Source of the DNA: CAZVAO01 sp964625175
GTDB taxonomy: Bacteria > Bacillota > UBA994 > PWPR01
Assembly (NCBI GenBank): GCA_964625175.1
Contig: CAZVAO010000087.1
Coordinates: forward strand, 1-9,722
DNA length: 9,722 nt
Direction of reading: 5' to 3'
Below the pieces are notes generated by a model, which saw only the letters and a program-made list of their open reading frames with translations, was not told the origin of the DNA and did no database searches. Position numbers and translations under genes: made by a program. Shown piece after piece: positions 1 to 6,474 of the stretch; the first letter of the stretch is position 1, and every line of letters begins with the position of its first letter.

Positions 1-2
1 AC

Positions 3-62
3 ATTAATGTTCGGGTCGGCACGAGGGCGACCACTACATTGGTGGAGGTAATTACGGGGTGA
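3..62 (+). other. possible 3' end of an upstream reading frame
   Basis: Frame 3 is open from the window edge for 19 codons, reading INVRVGTRATTTLVEVITG, and stops at TGA 60-62. It could be the tail of an upstream gene, but it is too short to identify, and a 16-codon stretch in frame 1 is also open. GATCCCC heptamers begin four bases after the stop, as intergenic repeats do elsewhere in this window. Whether it is coding is very uncertain. Confidence 0.2.
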
Positions 63-65
63 ACT

Positions 66-86
66 GATCCCCGATCCTCGATCCCC
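66..86. repeat. three GATCCCC-type heptamer repeats
   Basis: The units are GATCCCC, GATCCTC and GATCCCC, in exact 7-base phase and followed by GAAA. On the other strand they read GGGGATC-GAGGATC-GGGGATC, the same theme as at 6436-6456, and they resemble the GGNGATA heptamers at 9562-9693. They lie in the non-coding stretch upstream of the glmL-like operon promoter. Their function is unknown. Confidence 0.75.
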
Positions 87-174
87 GAAATCTCCATGAA
101 ACCTACGAATAAGCCCTAAAACCAATCAAAGTAATGTGAATAAACGATTTTATTCCGAAAAAATGGGTTTCTTA

Positions 175-203
175 TTGAGTTCGTTTTCAAAAAAGAATAT
201 AAT
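175..203 (+). promoter_or_regulatory. promoter of the glmL-like operon
   Basis: The -35 TTGAGT (175-180) and a perfect -10 TATAAT (198-203) are separated by 17 bases, a textbook vegetative sigma-factor promoter. Transcription would begin near 210, giving a leader of about 50 bases before the start codon. This makes the glmL-like gene first in its transcription unit. I see no operator or riboswitch in the short leader. Confidence 0.8.
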
Positions 204-247
204 CAGTAAGTGTGTATAAAATATACAAAAAAGAAATTGCAGACGTA

Positions 248-254
248 GGGAGGT
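248..254 (+). promoter_or_regulatory. ribosome binding site choosing TTG 262
   Basis: GGGAGGT lies seven bases before TTG 262-264 but only one base before the in-frame TTG 256-258. The spacing makes 262 the likely initiation codon and removes two residues from the longest reading. Confidence 0.7.
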
Positions 255-261
255 CTTGAGA

Positions 262-2055
262 TTGCCATCATTTCTAATAACAGACGTAGGTAGTACCACT
301 ACAAAAGCAATCTTAATCGAGGAAAAAAACGGGGAACACCGCCTAATCAGTAGAGCAGAGTCCCCGACAACTGTTGAAGAGCCCTTTGAAGATGTAACTA
401 TTGGTGTTAAGAATGCCATCGCAAAACTGGGTGGTATTATTGGACGCGACATCAGTGGAAGCGGGCTGAGATTCACGGCAGAAGGAATCGATTATTACAC
501 ATCGAGTAGTGCAGGTGGTGGCCTGCAGGTTTTAGTCATAGGTCTATACAGTAAAGTTACGGCTGTCAGTGCGAGCCGTGCTGCATTGGGCGCAGGCGCT
601 ATATTATTAGACGTCATTTCAGCCGATGATGAACGTCCTATATATGAACGGATTGATGCGGTCCGCAATGCACGGCCAGATATGATTTTATTAACAGGGG
701 GAATTGACGGAGGCAGCGTTGACTTTGCTTTGGAGTTTGCCGATATTATCAACTCATCCAAGCCGAAACCGCGTTTTGGGGACAATATCAAATTGCCGAT
801 TATTTACGCTGGTAATAAGAACGCAGCGGCACTTGTTAAAGACACCTTATCAGAAGATTTTGATTTGCATATCGAACCCAATTTGCGACCCACCTTAAAC
901 AGTGAAAACTTGGCGCCTGCACGGGATCAGATTCATGAGTTATTCCTAAGTCACGTGATGCAGCAAGCACCAGGTTATAGCAAATTGAGTGCTGGTACTG
1001 AGGCCTCTATTATGCCAACACCAAAGGCCGTAGGCGAAATCATGACTATTTTGGCAAAACGCCAAAACCTAGACATTTTAGGTATGGATATTGGTGGTGC
1101 AACAACTGATATTTTCTCTGTTTTAGATAATACTTTCCATCGTACGGTTAGTGCGAATATGGGGATGTCTTATAGTATCGGTAATGTGTTAGAGAACGCA
1201 GGTATTGAGCGTGTCAAACGGTGGTTGCCGTTCGAAATTAGCGACAAAGATTTAAGCAATATGATTGCCACTAAAATGCTTTTCCCAACGACCTTGCCAG
1301 TTACGCTCAGAGAATTGATGGTTGAGCAGGCCGTTGCGCGCGAGGCGTTACGTATTTCAATTAAACATCATAGTGAGTTGATTACGGCCTTACCGCAAGA
1401 GAAATCTGTGATGCAGGAATTTTTCAGTTCTGATGATGCTAAAGTCGCCGCGATGAAGCAAGAGACAAGTTTAATTGATATGGATAAAGTGGGTCTAGTC
1501 ATCGGTAGTGGAGGCGTGTTATCGCATGCACCCCGTCGCGAGCAAGCCGCTATGATGTTAATGGATTCGGAGGATTTGTTGGGTGTAACGCGTTTGGCGG
1601 TAGACAGTATTTTCATGATGCCACATCTTGGCGTTTTGTCGCAACAGTATCCAGATATCGCCTTGAACGTATTGGTCAAGGATTGCTTTATTCCTTTGGG
1701 TACCGTGATCACGGGTCAAGGGGCTAACAAACCGGGCGATTGTGCCGTTACTATAAGTGGAACGGTGGGGGCTGAAAAAGTCGATTTAGCAGTCAATGCT
1801 GGCGAACTTCACTTCTTTAAGCTAGGAGTAGATGAGACGGCTACAATTACGGTCAAAGCAGTTGGTTCAACGGATTTAGGTAAAAAAATGGGTAAAGCAT
1901 TTACCCTAGAAACATCAGGTGGTCGTGCGGGCCTGATTATTGATATGCGACGTGCGCTTGCAGAGCCCATGATCTCTCAGGATAGTTTGAGTTCATGGCT
2001 TGTCGAAAGTGGCTCGTTTACTGCTGAAGAGATTGCTGAAGCAAGGAGGGGTTAA
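262..2055 (+). CDS. GlmL/MutL-family ASKHA ATPase with C-terminal extension
   Basis: This 597-residue protein begins at TTG. It belongs to the GlmL/MutL family, named for a protein encoded beside the B12-dependent glutamate mutase and thought to help assemble or reactivate it. The actin/Hsp70/sugar-kinase signatures are visible: phosphate-1 loop DVGSTTTK (residues 8-15), phosphate-2 loop MDIGGATTD (275-283), and the adenosine motif GSGGVLSHAPRREQ (415-428). GlmL proteins are usually about 460 residues. Here some 130 more follow, rich in predicted beta strand and ending in a short helical tail. There is no signal peptide or membrane segment, so it is cytoplasmic. It has its own promoter and lies three bases before the next gene. 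The ATPase fold is secure. The client is inferred to be a cobalamin enzyme, possibly an amino- or carbon-skeleton mutase encoded elsewhere. I give no symbol because glutamate mutase itself is not in view. Confidence 0.85.
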   Translation: MPSFLITDVGSTTTKAILIEEKNGEHRLISRAESPTTVEEPFEDVTIGVKNAIAKLGGIIGRDISGSGLRFTAEGIDYYTSSSAGGGLQVLVIGLYSKVTAVSASRAALGAGAILLDVISADDERPIYERIDAVRNARPDMILLTGGIDGGSVDFALEFADIINSSKPKPRFGDNIKLPIIYAGNKNAAALVKDTLSEDFDLHIEPNLRPTLNSENLAPARDQIHELFLSHVMQQAPGYSKLSAGTEASIMPTPKAVGEIMTILAKRQNLDILGMDIGGATTDIFSVLDNTFHRTVSANMGMSYSIGNVLENAGIERVKRWLPFEISDKDLSNMIATKMLFPTTLPVTLRELMVEQAVAREALRISIKHHSELITALPQEKSVMQEFFSSDDAKVAAMKQETSLIDMDKVGLVIGSGGVLSHAPRREQAAMMLMDSEDLLGVTRLAVDSIFMMPHLGVLSQQYPDIALNVLVKDCFIPLGTVITGQGANKPGDCAVTISGTVGAEKVDLAVNAGELHFFKLGVDETATITVKAVGSTDLGKKMGKAFTLETSGGRAGLIIDMRRALAEPMISQDSLSSWLVESGSFTAEEIAEARRG

Positions 2056-2058
2056 GCG

Positions 2059-3366
2059 ATGAGATTAGTTGAATTAACTAAAGTACGAACGTTACCCTAC
2101 TCAGGCAGAATTGCAGTTGAGCTCGGGCAAAAAGTCAGTGCGCAAGATGATGTGGCAATTTTAGACTATGTTGCCGGACAAGTAAACCGCGTTGGTGCGG
2201 CAAAAGCACTTTCTCTTTCACCTGAAAAACTAGTAGACGTAACCATTGTTAAAACAGGCGATCATGTTCAGAAGGGCCAAGTTCTCGCAATCAATTCGGT
2301 ATTCTATCAGCCTTTTGTCTGTACCGCTCCTGTTGAGGGTGTCGTCGGTATCATTTCGCGTCACCTTGGGCAAATTTATTTACGGGACTATATCCCATTA
2401 GATAATGACGCTGAAGATGATGTGGTTTTTGATCTGAATAAAATGTTTCCTCAATATAAGCCGCAGTTTTTAGCTAACAAAATTATTGTACAGGCAGGAA
2501 AAAAAATCAGTCCGAGTCAAATCGTTGCCCAGATATCGATGAAAGAACATGTGGCGAGTAATGTCTATGGTCAGGTCAAGTCGATTGATAACAATAAAAT
2601 CGTCATCTCTGCATACAAAATAAATAGCAAACTTAAGGCGTATATTCCAGGTGAAGTAACCGAAATCATTGGTCGCGAAACGGTCAAGGTTACGGGTGAG
2701 GTGATTCAGCTACAAGGGGTATATGGGCTTGGAAGCGAGAAACAGGGCTACCTCCGGGTAGTAAAAGACCGGCAGCATATTTTGCAACCAACGGATCTAT
2801 CCAAGAGTGATGCCGATAAAATCATTTTTGCAGTCGGTGGAGTGAGTCCGCAGGCTTTAAAGCGAGCCAATGAACTTGGGGTTCAGGGTATTGTAACTTC
2901 CAGCATGTCTTTTACTGATGTTAAGCACTATGCTGGAATCAACTTTGTCCCCGGTATTACCGGTATGGAAACGATTAATACGTCACTCATTTTAATTGAA
3001 GGTTTTGTAGATCAGCCTATGCCGGATGAGATGAGTGATTTTGTGGCTAACTATGATGGTGAATGGGTATCCATGACAGGGACCACCCATATTCGGGCGG
3101 GGGCCCTGCGACCGGAACTCATTTTACCCGTGCGGAAAAATCTAACGGAAATACCGGCGAATTTTAGCGATGAAATTGCAGTGGGTAGTCTCGTTGAGAT
3201 TAAGCGCAGTGGTGCATGGCATGGTCATACAGGCATCGTGCGGCAGATTCTCGCGCAACCAATCGTATTACCATCTTTAGTCACGGTTTTAGCAGCAGTC
3301 ATTGATGTCAATGGGCAAGAAATCACGGTGCCCTTAACGAATATTGTTGCAAAAGGAGGCAATTAA
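2059..3366 (+). CDS. uncharacterised protein, barrel-sandwich and KOW-like segments
   Basis: This 435-residue protein begins at ATG, eight bases after AGGAGGG (2044-2050) and three bases behind the glmL-like stop, so it is almost certainly co-translated with it. I cannot name the family. Residues 59-108 look like a biotinyl/lipoyl-type barrel sandwich (KTGDHVQKGQVLA, then PVEGVVGII). Residues 140-187 look like a second copy (VQAGKKISPSQIVAQI, then VYGQVKSID). Neither has the lysine turn typical of a modified carrier domain. Residues 255-320 form a small alpha/beta-like segment around AVGGVSPQALKRANELG. Residues 375-400 (GSLVEIKRSGAWHGHTGIV) resemble a KOW motif, which elsewhere binds RNA or protein. 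It has no signal peptide or membrane segments. From position alone I infer a partner or scaffold of the GlmL-like ATPase. The domain reading is by eye and moderately secure. Confidence 0.7.
   Translation: MRLVELTKVRTLPYSGRIAVELGQKVSAQDDVAILDYVAGQVNRVGAAKALSLSPEKLVDVTIVKTGDHVQKGQVLAINSVFYQPFVCTAPVEGVVGIISRHLGQIYLRDYIPLDNDAEDDVVFDLNKMFPQYKPQFLANKIIVQAGKKISPSQIVAQISMKEHVASNVYGQVKSIDNNKIVISAYKINSKLKAYIPGEVTEIIGRETVKVTGEVIQLQGVYGLGSEKQGYLRVVKDRQHILQPTDLSKSDADKIIFAVGGVSPQALKRANELGVQGIVTSSMSFTDVKHYAGINFVPGITGMETINTSLILIEGFVDQPMPDEMSDFVANYDGEWVSMTGTTHIRAGALRPELILPVRKNLTEIPANFSDEIAVGSLVEIKRSGAWHGHTGIVRQILAQPIVLPSLVTVLAAVIDVNGQEITVPLTNIVAKGGN
3352..3359 (+). promoter_or_regulatory. ribosome binding site choosing GTG 3368
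   Basis: AAAGGAGG sits eight bases before GTG 3368. The longer reading from TTG 3344 would start upstream of this site and overlap the previous gene, so GTG 3368 is preferred. Confidence 0.75.
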
Positions 3367-3367
3367 A

Positions 3368-4372
3368 GTGGAAAACATGCGTTTATTTTTTCGTTCCTTT
3401 GATGCAGCAAGTGCCGTAGACCATTTTAGTGGCTTTCTCCCAACAATCATGACGGATCAAGTAATGCAAAGTGTCTGTGAACTGCAAGCAGGTCAAAACA
3501 TATCAGATTCCGAACGAATTGCGGAATTAATTGAGCATAAAGTTTTGGTCGAACGGGATGGTGCTTATTACAGTAAGGTTCCCCTTCTTACAAGCGACTT
3601 CGCTAAGCAGATTCGCAGAGAGTTAGCGCAAAGCCTTCCTAAGTCACAACAGTTGGGGCAAGAGCAAATTCGAATGATGGCAGAGAGCGACCCCGAACTA
3701 TGGCAGGATTCAGGACATGTGGTTCTGTCTCAGTTGATTCTTGGACTACTCTGGTACAAGATGTGGCAGGATCTCGCTGATGATCCCCATGCGCCAGCAG
3801 CGGTCATTGTTGCAGACATTGATTTGACGCCAGCATTCATGCCAGGCATCTACCCGCTCTATGGGAATCAGTCGATTTCCTATTGGCAATCATCGCTATT
3901 AGGCCATCCTGATACCATTCATGATATTTTGCATCATCCGAATGTCGTAAAATCTTTGCAAAGCATGAACAATCAGTCCGACTTTATCCCCATAGATAAT
4001 GTCTTAGTATTACTTAAGTCATTGAACATGTATAAGACGCGTCCGGGAGAGAATAAATTGCCGATGCCTTATGTGACGCTTCCAACGATCGATCAGAATT
4101 TTGTGAAGCAAAACCAAAGTCATTTGCAAAAATGTGCGGAACTGTTCTATAATATAACCAATACGCTTACAGCGATTACGCAAAAGATATTTGCCGAGCG
4201 CTGTACAGTGATGCAGGCCGTTGAATATGATTACTTCCGACAAATGGTTTATCTGGTGTTTTGTCATCATGTCATGGCAATTTGGCAGGATGATGGACTA
4301 TTGCCCGAAGAGAATCGAGTACGGGATCGCAAGAAAATCAATACAGCGCCGCAATGGCGATTGGCTCGTTAG
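3368..4372 (+). CDS. uncharacterised 334-residue protein, third operon gene
   Basis: I do not recognise the family. The chosen GTG start follows a strong ribosome binding site and sits one base past the stop of the previous gene, which suggests translational coupling. An ATG three codons on (3377) is possible. Residues 45-75 (SDSERIAELIEHKVLVERDGAYYSKVPLL) have the helix-then-wing pattern of a winged-helix domain. The rest is mostly helical and rich in Leu, Gln and aromatic residues, including a hydrophobic helix near 118-134 too short and too polar at its ends to call a membrane span. The middle holds ADIDLTPAFMPGIYPLYG (149-166), and the C-terminus is basic. I see no nucleotide-binding motif, metal cluster or signal peptide. 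Its place suggests a component of the same complex or a regulator, but nothing in the sequence settles this. Confidence 0.7.
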   Translation: MENMRLFFRSFDAASAVDHFSGFLPTIMTDQVMQSVCELQAGQNISDSERIAELIEHKVLVERDGAYYSKVPLLTSDFAKQIRRELAQSLPKSQQLGQEQIRMMAESDPELWQDSGHVVLSQLILGLLWYKMWQDLADDPHAPAAVIVADIDLTPAFMPGIYPLYGNQSISYWQSSLLGHPDTIHDILHHPNVVKSLQSMNNQSDFIPIDNVLVLLKSLNMYKTRPGENKLPMPYVTLPTIDQNFVKQNQSHLQKCAELFYNITNTLTAITQKIFAERCTVMQAVEYDYFRQMVYLVFCHHVMAIWQDDGLLPEENRVRDRKKINTAPQWRLAR

Positions 4373-4386
4373 GTAAGGTGAAGAAA

Positions 4387-4545
4387 ATGGGCATTTTTGA
4401 TAAAATTAAGAAAGCCATTAGTGGACGGCCTGTCACAGGCGTAGCCCTAATCGTGGATGTTGAGGAGATCCAAGAAGCCTTGGATGATATCGTTGCTAAA
4501 GTATTAGCAGACCAGCAAGGAACTAAAGCGCAAGAGAGTAACTAA
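4387..4545 (+). CDS. small 52-residue protein, fourth operon gene
   Basis: ATG 4387 is preceded by AAGGTGA (4375-4381) and begins 14 bases past the previous stop. The alternative in-frame ATG 4354 would overlap that gene and lacks a good binding site. The protein opens MGIFDKIKKAISG, an alternating basic and hydrophobic pattern typical of an amphipathic membrane-surface helix. A short beta-like stretch (TGVALIVDV) and an acidic helix (EEIQEALDDIVAKVLADQ) follow. It has no transmembrane segment. It could tether or pair with a partner from the operon, but this is inference. Position and ribosome binding site support a real gene. I do not recognise the family. Confidence 0.6.
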   Translation: MGIFDKIKKAISGRPVTGVALIVDVEEIQEALDDIVAKVLADQQGTKAQESN

Positions 4546-4560
4546 ATAATTGCAATACAA

Positions 4561-4790
4561 CGTTGAAGCAGCAGAATCATCAGAAAACCATTACAGAAAA
4601 CTGGGTGTGCTGAGAGCCGGATTGGGAATATGATGAGGGATAACTGTGGAGTTTGTTTTGGTAACAAAACGGTTGACCACCGTTATAAGGTAGATAAGTG
4701 TACGCATTTTTAAAATGTGTAAATTTAGGGTGGCACCGCGGAAAGCACCTCTCTTCGTCCCTATGGATTGAGAGAGGTGTTGTGTTTTAA
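4561..4790 (+). promoter_or_regulatory. T-box riboswitch leader of aspS
   Basis: The T-box sequence AGGGTGGCACCGCG is at 4727-4740 and can pair with CGTCCCT (4756-4762): AGGG with CCCT, and GCG with CGT, leaving a seven-base bulge TGGCACC. In TGGC the variable base C would pair with a G discriminator, as expected for bacterial tRNA(Asn) or tRNA(Asp). Stem I probably starts near 4585 (AAAC 4585-4588 with GTTT 4651-4654; ACA 4593-4595 with TGT 4645-4647). The AAC at 4642-4644 on its 3' side is the best specifier candidate, meaning Asn. A GAT at 4639-4641 (Asp) cannot be excluded. Further hairpins are 4655-4670, 4668-4684 and 4701-4721. Uncharged tRNA should favour antitermination and aspS expression. 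I see no convincing promoter just upstream, so the start may lie inside the preceding small gene or come from readthrough. Confidence 0.93.
4744..4788 (+). terminator. T-box intrinsic terminator
   Basis: An 11-base-pair stem, AGCACCTCTCT (4744-4754) with AGAGAGGTGTT (4771-4781), is followed by TGTGTTTT. Its loop contains CGTCCCT, which is the 3' side of the antiterminator, so the two structures exclude each other. Confidence 0.9.
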
Positions 4791-4791
4791 A

Positions 4792-4857
4792 TTGAACAAT
4801 AGTTTAACTATCGTTGAACAATGGTTTAATAATGATTTAACAATGGTTCAACAATTG
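4792..4857 (+). repeat. six 11-base repeats between T-box and aspS
   Basis: The units are TTGAACAATAG, TTTAACTATCG, TTGAACAATGG, TTTAATAATGA, TTTAACAATGG and TTCAACAATTG, all exactly 11 bases. They fill the untranslated stretch between the T-box terminator and the aspS ribosome binding site. The same unit type recurs in opposite orientation at 6353-6418, just beyond the aspS terminator. Confidence 0.8.
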
Positions 4858-4872
4858 TCAAAGGTATATTAT

Positions 4873-4879
4873 GGAGGTG
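4873..4879 (+). promoter_or_regulatory. ribosome binding site choosing ATG 4886
   Basis: GGAGGTG is located six bases before ATG 4886. It lies inside the longer reading from ATG 4871, so that upstream ATG cannot be the site it serves. Confidence 0.8.
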
Positions 4880-4885
4880 TTAATC

Positions 4886-6172
4886 ATGTTAAGTCGAACG
4901 AGAATTAGCGAGTTGGCGAACAAACTTGAACAAGAGGTCCGAATCAATGGTTGGGTTAAGAGGTTACGGAGAGTGGGTAAGAAGCTGCTCTTCATGGAAG
5001 TAGCTGATGATACTGGTCACGTTCAATTGGTGTTCTACGGTGCCCATTTGCCTGCCAAATGCCCACTAGAGAGTGCTATAGCCGCTTGGGGGAAAGTCGT
5101 GGAGCAAGATGGGCGAGTAGAGATTCAGGTCTCAAGCTTTGAAATCCTTTCAGCAGCAATAGAAGAATTGCCATTTGTGGTTAATACAGAACGTATTGAC
5201 GCGAATATCAAGCAAATTTTGGACTACCGCTCTTTCAGTTTGCGCAATGCCTACGTGCGGTCGATTTTTAAAATCCAGGGGGGTATACTGAAAGCCTATA
5301 GAGCATTTTTGCGTTCGCAGGGATTTAATGAGATCAAAACCCCGAAGTTAGTTGCGGGTGCGACAGAAAGTGGTGCTTCGGTCTTTAAGATTGACTATTT
5401 TGGTCAGGCTGCTTGCCTGGCGCAAAGCCCCCAATTCTATAAGCAGATGATGGTTGGATCGGGATTGGAGCGTGTGTTTGAGGTGGGGCCAGTCTTTCGT
5501 GCAGAATCGCATAATACCGCACGTCATATTAATGAGTATACTAGTCTAGATGTGGAAATGGGTTTTATTGAAAGTATTGAAGATCTGATGACCCTTGAAG
5601 AGAACCTATTGAATTATATCTTAATAACCTTGAATCAAGACTTTGCTGCGGAACTGAAATTACTGAATGTTTATCCACTGCCCGTGTTGAAGATCCCACG
5701 GCTAACTCTAGCAGAGGCTCGGAACATCTTAATAGCGGAGTATGGTCACGTGATGGAGGCTCTTGATATCGATCCGCAGGGTGAAAAACTGATTTGTCAA
5801 TATGTTGAAGCGAAATATGGCAGTCGGGCCGTGTTCTTGACGGAATATCCTCTTGATGTCCGCCCCTTTTATACGATGCCTCATCGTACAATTCCAGGTG
5901 TGACGAATAGCTTTGACCTCATATTTAAGGGGGTAGAGATTACCACGGGTGGTCAGCGGATTCATCAATACGACCTACTGTTGGAGCGGGCATTGGCAGC
6001 GCAGATTGATCCCGCCAGTATTGAATCGTATCTGGCTGTTTTTAAGCTGGGGATGCCGCCGCATGGAGGTTTCGCCATTGGCTTGGAGCGTTTAACGGCT
6101 CAGCTATTAGGCATTGATAATATCAAAATGGCGACGCTCTTCCCGCGCGATCAACAACGCCTCACACCCTAA
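4886..6172 (+). CDS. aspS: archaeal-type aspartyl-tRNA synthetase, probably non-discriminating (AspRS2)
   Basis: This 428-residue class IIb synthetase attaches aspartate to tRNA. An N-terminal OB-fold anticodon-binding domain (about residues 12-100) precedes the catalytic domain. Visible marks are QSPQFYKQ (180-187), motif 2 FRAESHNTARH (204-214), the ITTGGQRIH segment, and motif 3 GLER (399-402), ending in FPRDQQRLTP. QSPQ and HNTARHINE are the aspartyl rather than asparaginyl versions of these blocks. The length and the lack of the roughly 100-residue GAD insertion of bacterial AspRS place it in the archaeal type. Such second AspRS enzymes in Bacillota typically make Asp-tRNA(Asn), which GatCAB converts to Asn-tRNA(Asn), and the probable Asn specifier of its T-box agrees. 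GatCAB is not in this window. Calling it non-discriminating is inference; the AspRS identity is firm. Confidence 0.93.
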   Translation: MLSRTRISELANKLEQEVRINGWVKRLRRVGKKLLFMEVADDTGHVQLVFYGAHLPAKCPLESAIAAWGKVVEQDGRVEIQVSSFEILSAAIEELPFVVNTERIDANIKQILDYRSFSLRNAYVRSIFKIQGGILKAYRAFLRSQGFNEIKTPKLVAGATESGASVFKIDYFGQAACLAQSPQFYKQMMVGSGLERVFEVGPVFRAESHNTARHINEYTSLDVEMGFIESIEDLMTLEENLLNYILITLNQDFAAELKLLNVYPLPVLKIPRLTLAEARNILIAEYGHVMEALDIDPQGEKLICQYVEAKYGSRAVFLTEYPLDVRPFYTMPHRTIPGVTNSFDLIFKGVEITTGGQRIHQYDLLLERALAAQIDPASIESYLAVFKLGMPPHGGFAIGLERLTAQLLGIDNIKMATLFPRDQQRLTP

Positions 6173-6179
6173 GAATTCA

Positions 6180-6302
6180 GAAGGATTCCATAAATGGAGA
6201 ATCTCATTGTTATGAAAGTTTTTCAGAAATTTCAACGTATTATATGTACGCCTCATCTTGAAAAACTTCCATGCCTTGATCTCCATATTTATGGAATCCT
6301 TC
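6180..6302. repeat. long imperfect palindrome (MITE-like or structured RNA)
   Basis: GAAGGATTCCATAAAT (6180-6195) and the rest of the arm to 6200 match the reverse complement of 6280-6302, with two extra bases in the right arm. An inner pair, ATGAAAGTTTTTCA (6212-6225) and TGAAAAACTTCCAT (6259-6272), continues the symmetry. The centre near 6236-6250 can close with CGTA/TACG. The whole 120 bases could fold into one interrupted hairpin. It lies eight bases behind the aspS stop and carries no reading frame. I see no convincing target-site duplication, so a mobile origin is only a guess. Confidence 0.7.
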
Positions 6303-6316
6303 CATATTAGGTATTA

Positions 6317-6350
6317 AAAACGACGTACCGCTGAGGTGGAGCGTCGTTTT
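6317..6350 (+). terminator. rho-independent terminator of aspS
   Basis: AAAACGACG (6317-6325) pairs perfectly with CGTCGTTTT (6342-6350), and ACC/GGT (6327-6329, 6335-6337) can close the top. The A-run before and T-run after mean it could work in both directions. Confidence 0.8.
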
Positions 6351-6352
6351 GT

Positions 6353-6418
6353 GTTTAAACAACCATTTAACCATTGTTCAAACATAGTTTTACAACCGCT
6401 TGACCATCGCTTGACAAA
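6353..6418 (-). repeat. six 11-base repeats after aspS, inverted to the first array
   Basis: On the plus strand the units are GTTTAAACAAC, CATTTAACCAT, TGTTCAAACAT, AGTTTTACAAC, CGCTTGACCAT and CGCTTGACAAA. Read on the minus strand they become ATGGTTAAATG-like units, the same theme as 4792-4857. Both arrays have six units and each directly follows a terminator. Confidence 0.7.
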
Positions 6419-6435
6419 GCATTTATACTCACGCC

Positions 6436-6456
6436 GATCCCCGATCCCCGATCCCC
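6436..6456. repeat. three perfect GATCCCC heptamers
   Basis: GATCCCC occurs three times in perfect tandem and is followed by GACC. This is the same theme as 66-86. It sits between the 11-base array and the CTTCA hairpin array, and carries no gene. Confidence 0.85.
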
Positions 6457-6474
6457 GACCAACTGATATGTGCA

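Noticed and set aside
1..10. ACATTAATGT palindrome as an operator
   Set aside because: It is a perfect ten-base palindrome but sits 165 bases before the promoter at the window edge, with no second site; chance is enough.
150..476. Minus-strand frame over the operon promoter and glmL start
   Set aside because: It is antisense to the promoter and to a well-supported gene, with no family resemblance.
1368..1712. Minus-strand frame inside the GlmL-like gene
   Set aside because: It is antisense to the conserved adenosine motif region and is a coding shadow.
4871..4885. Upstream ATG of aspS
   Set aside because: The ribosome binding site GGAGGTG lies within this extension, so ATG 4886 is the real start.
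5565..5968. Two minus-strand frames inside aspS
   Set aside because: Both are antisense to conserved synthetase motifs; no ribosome binding site and no plausible product.
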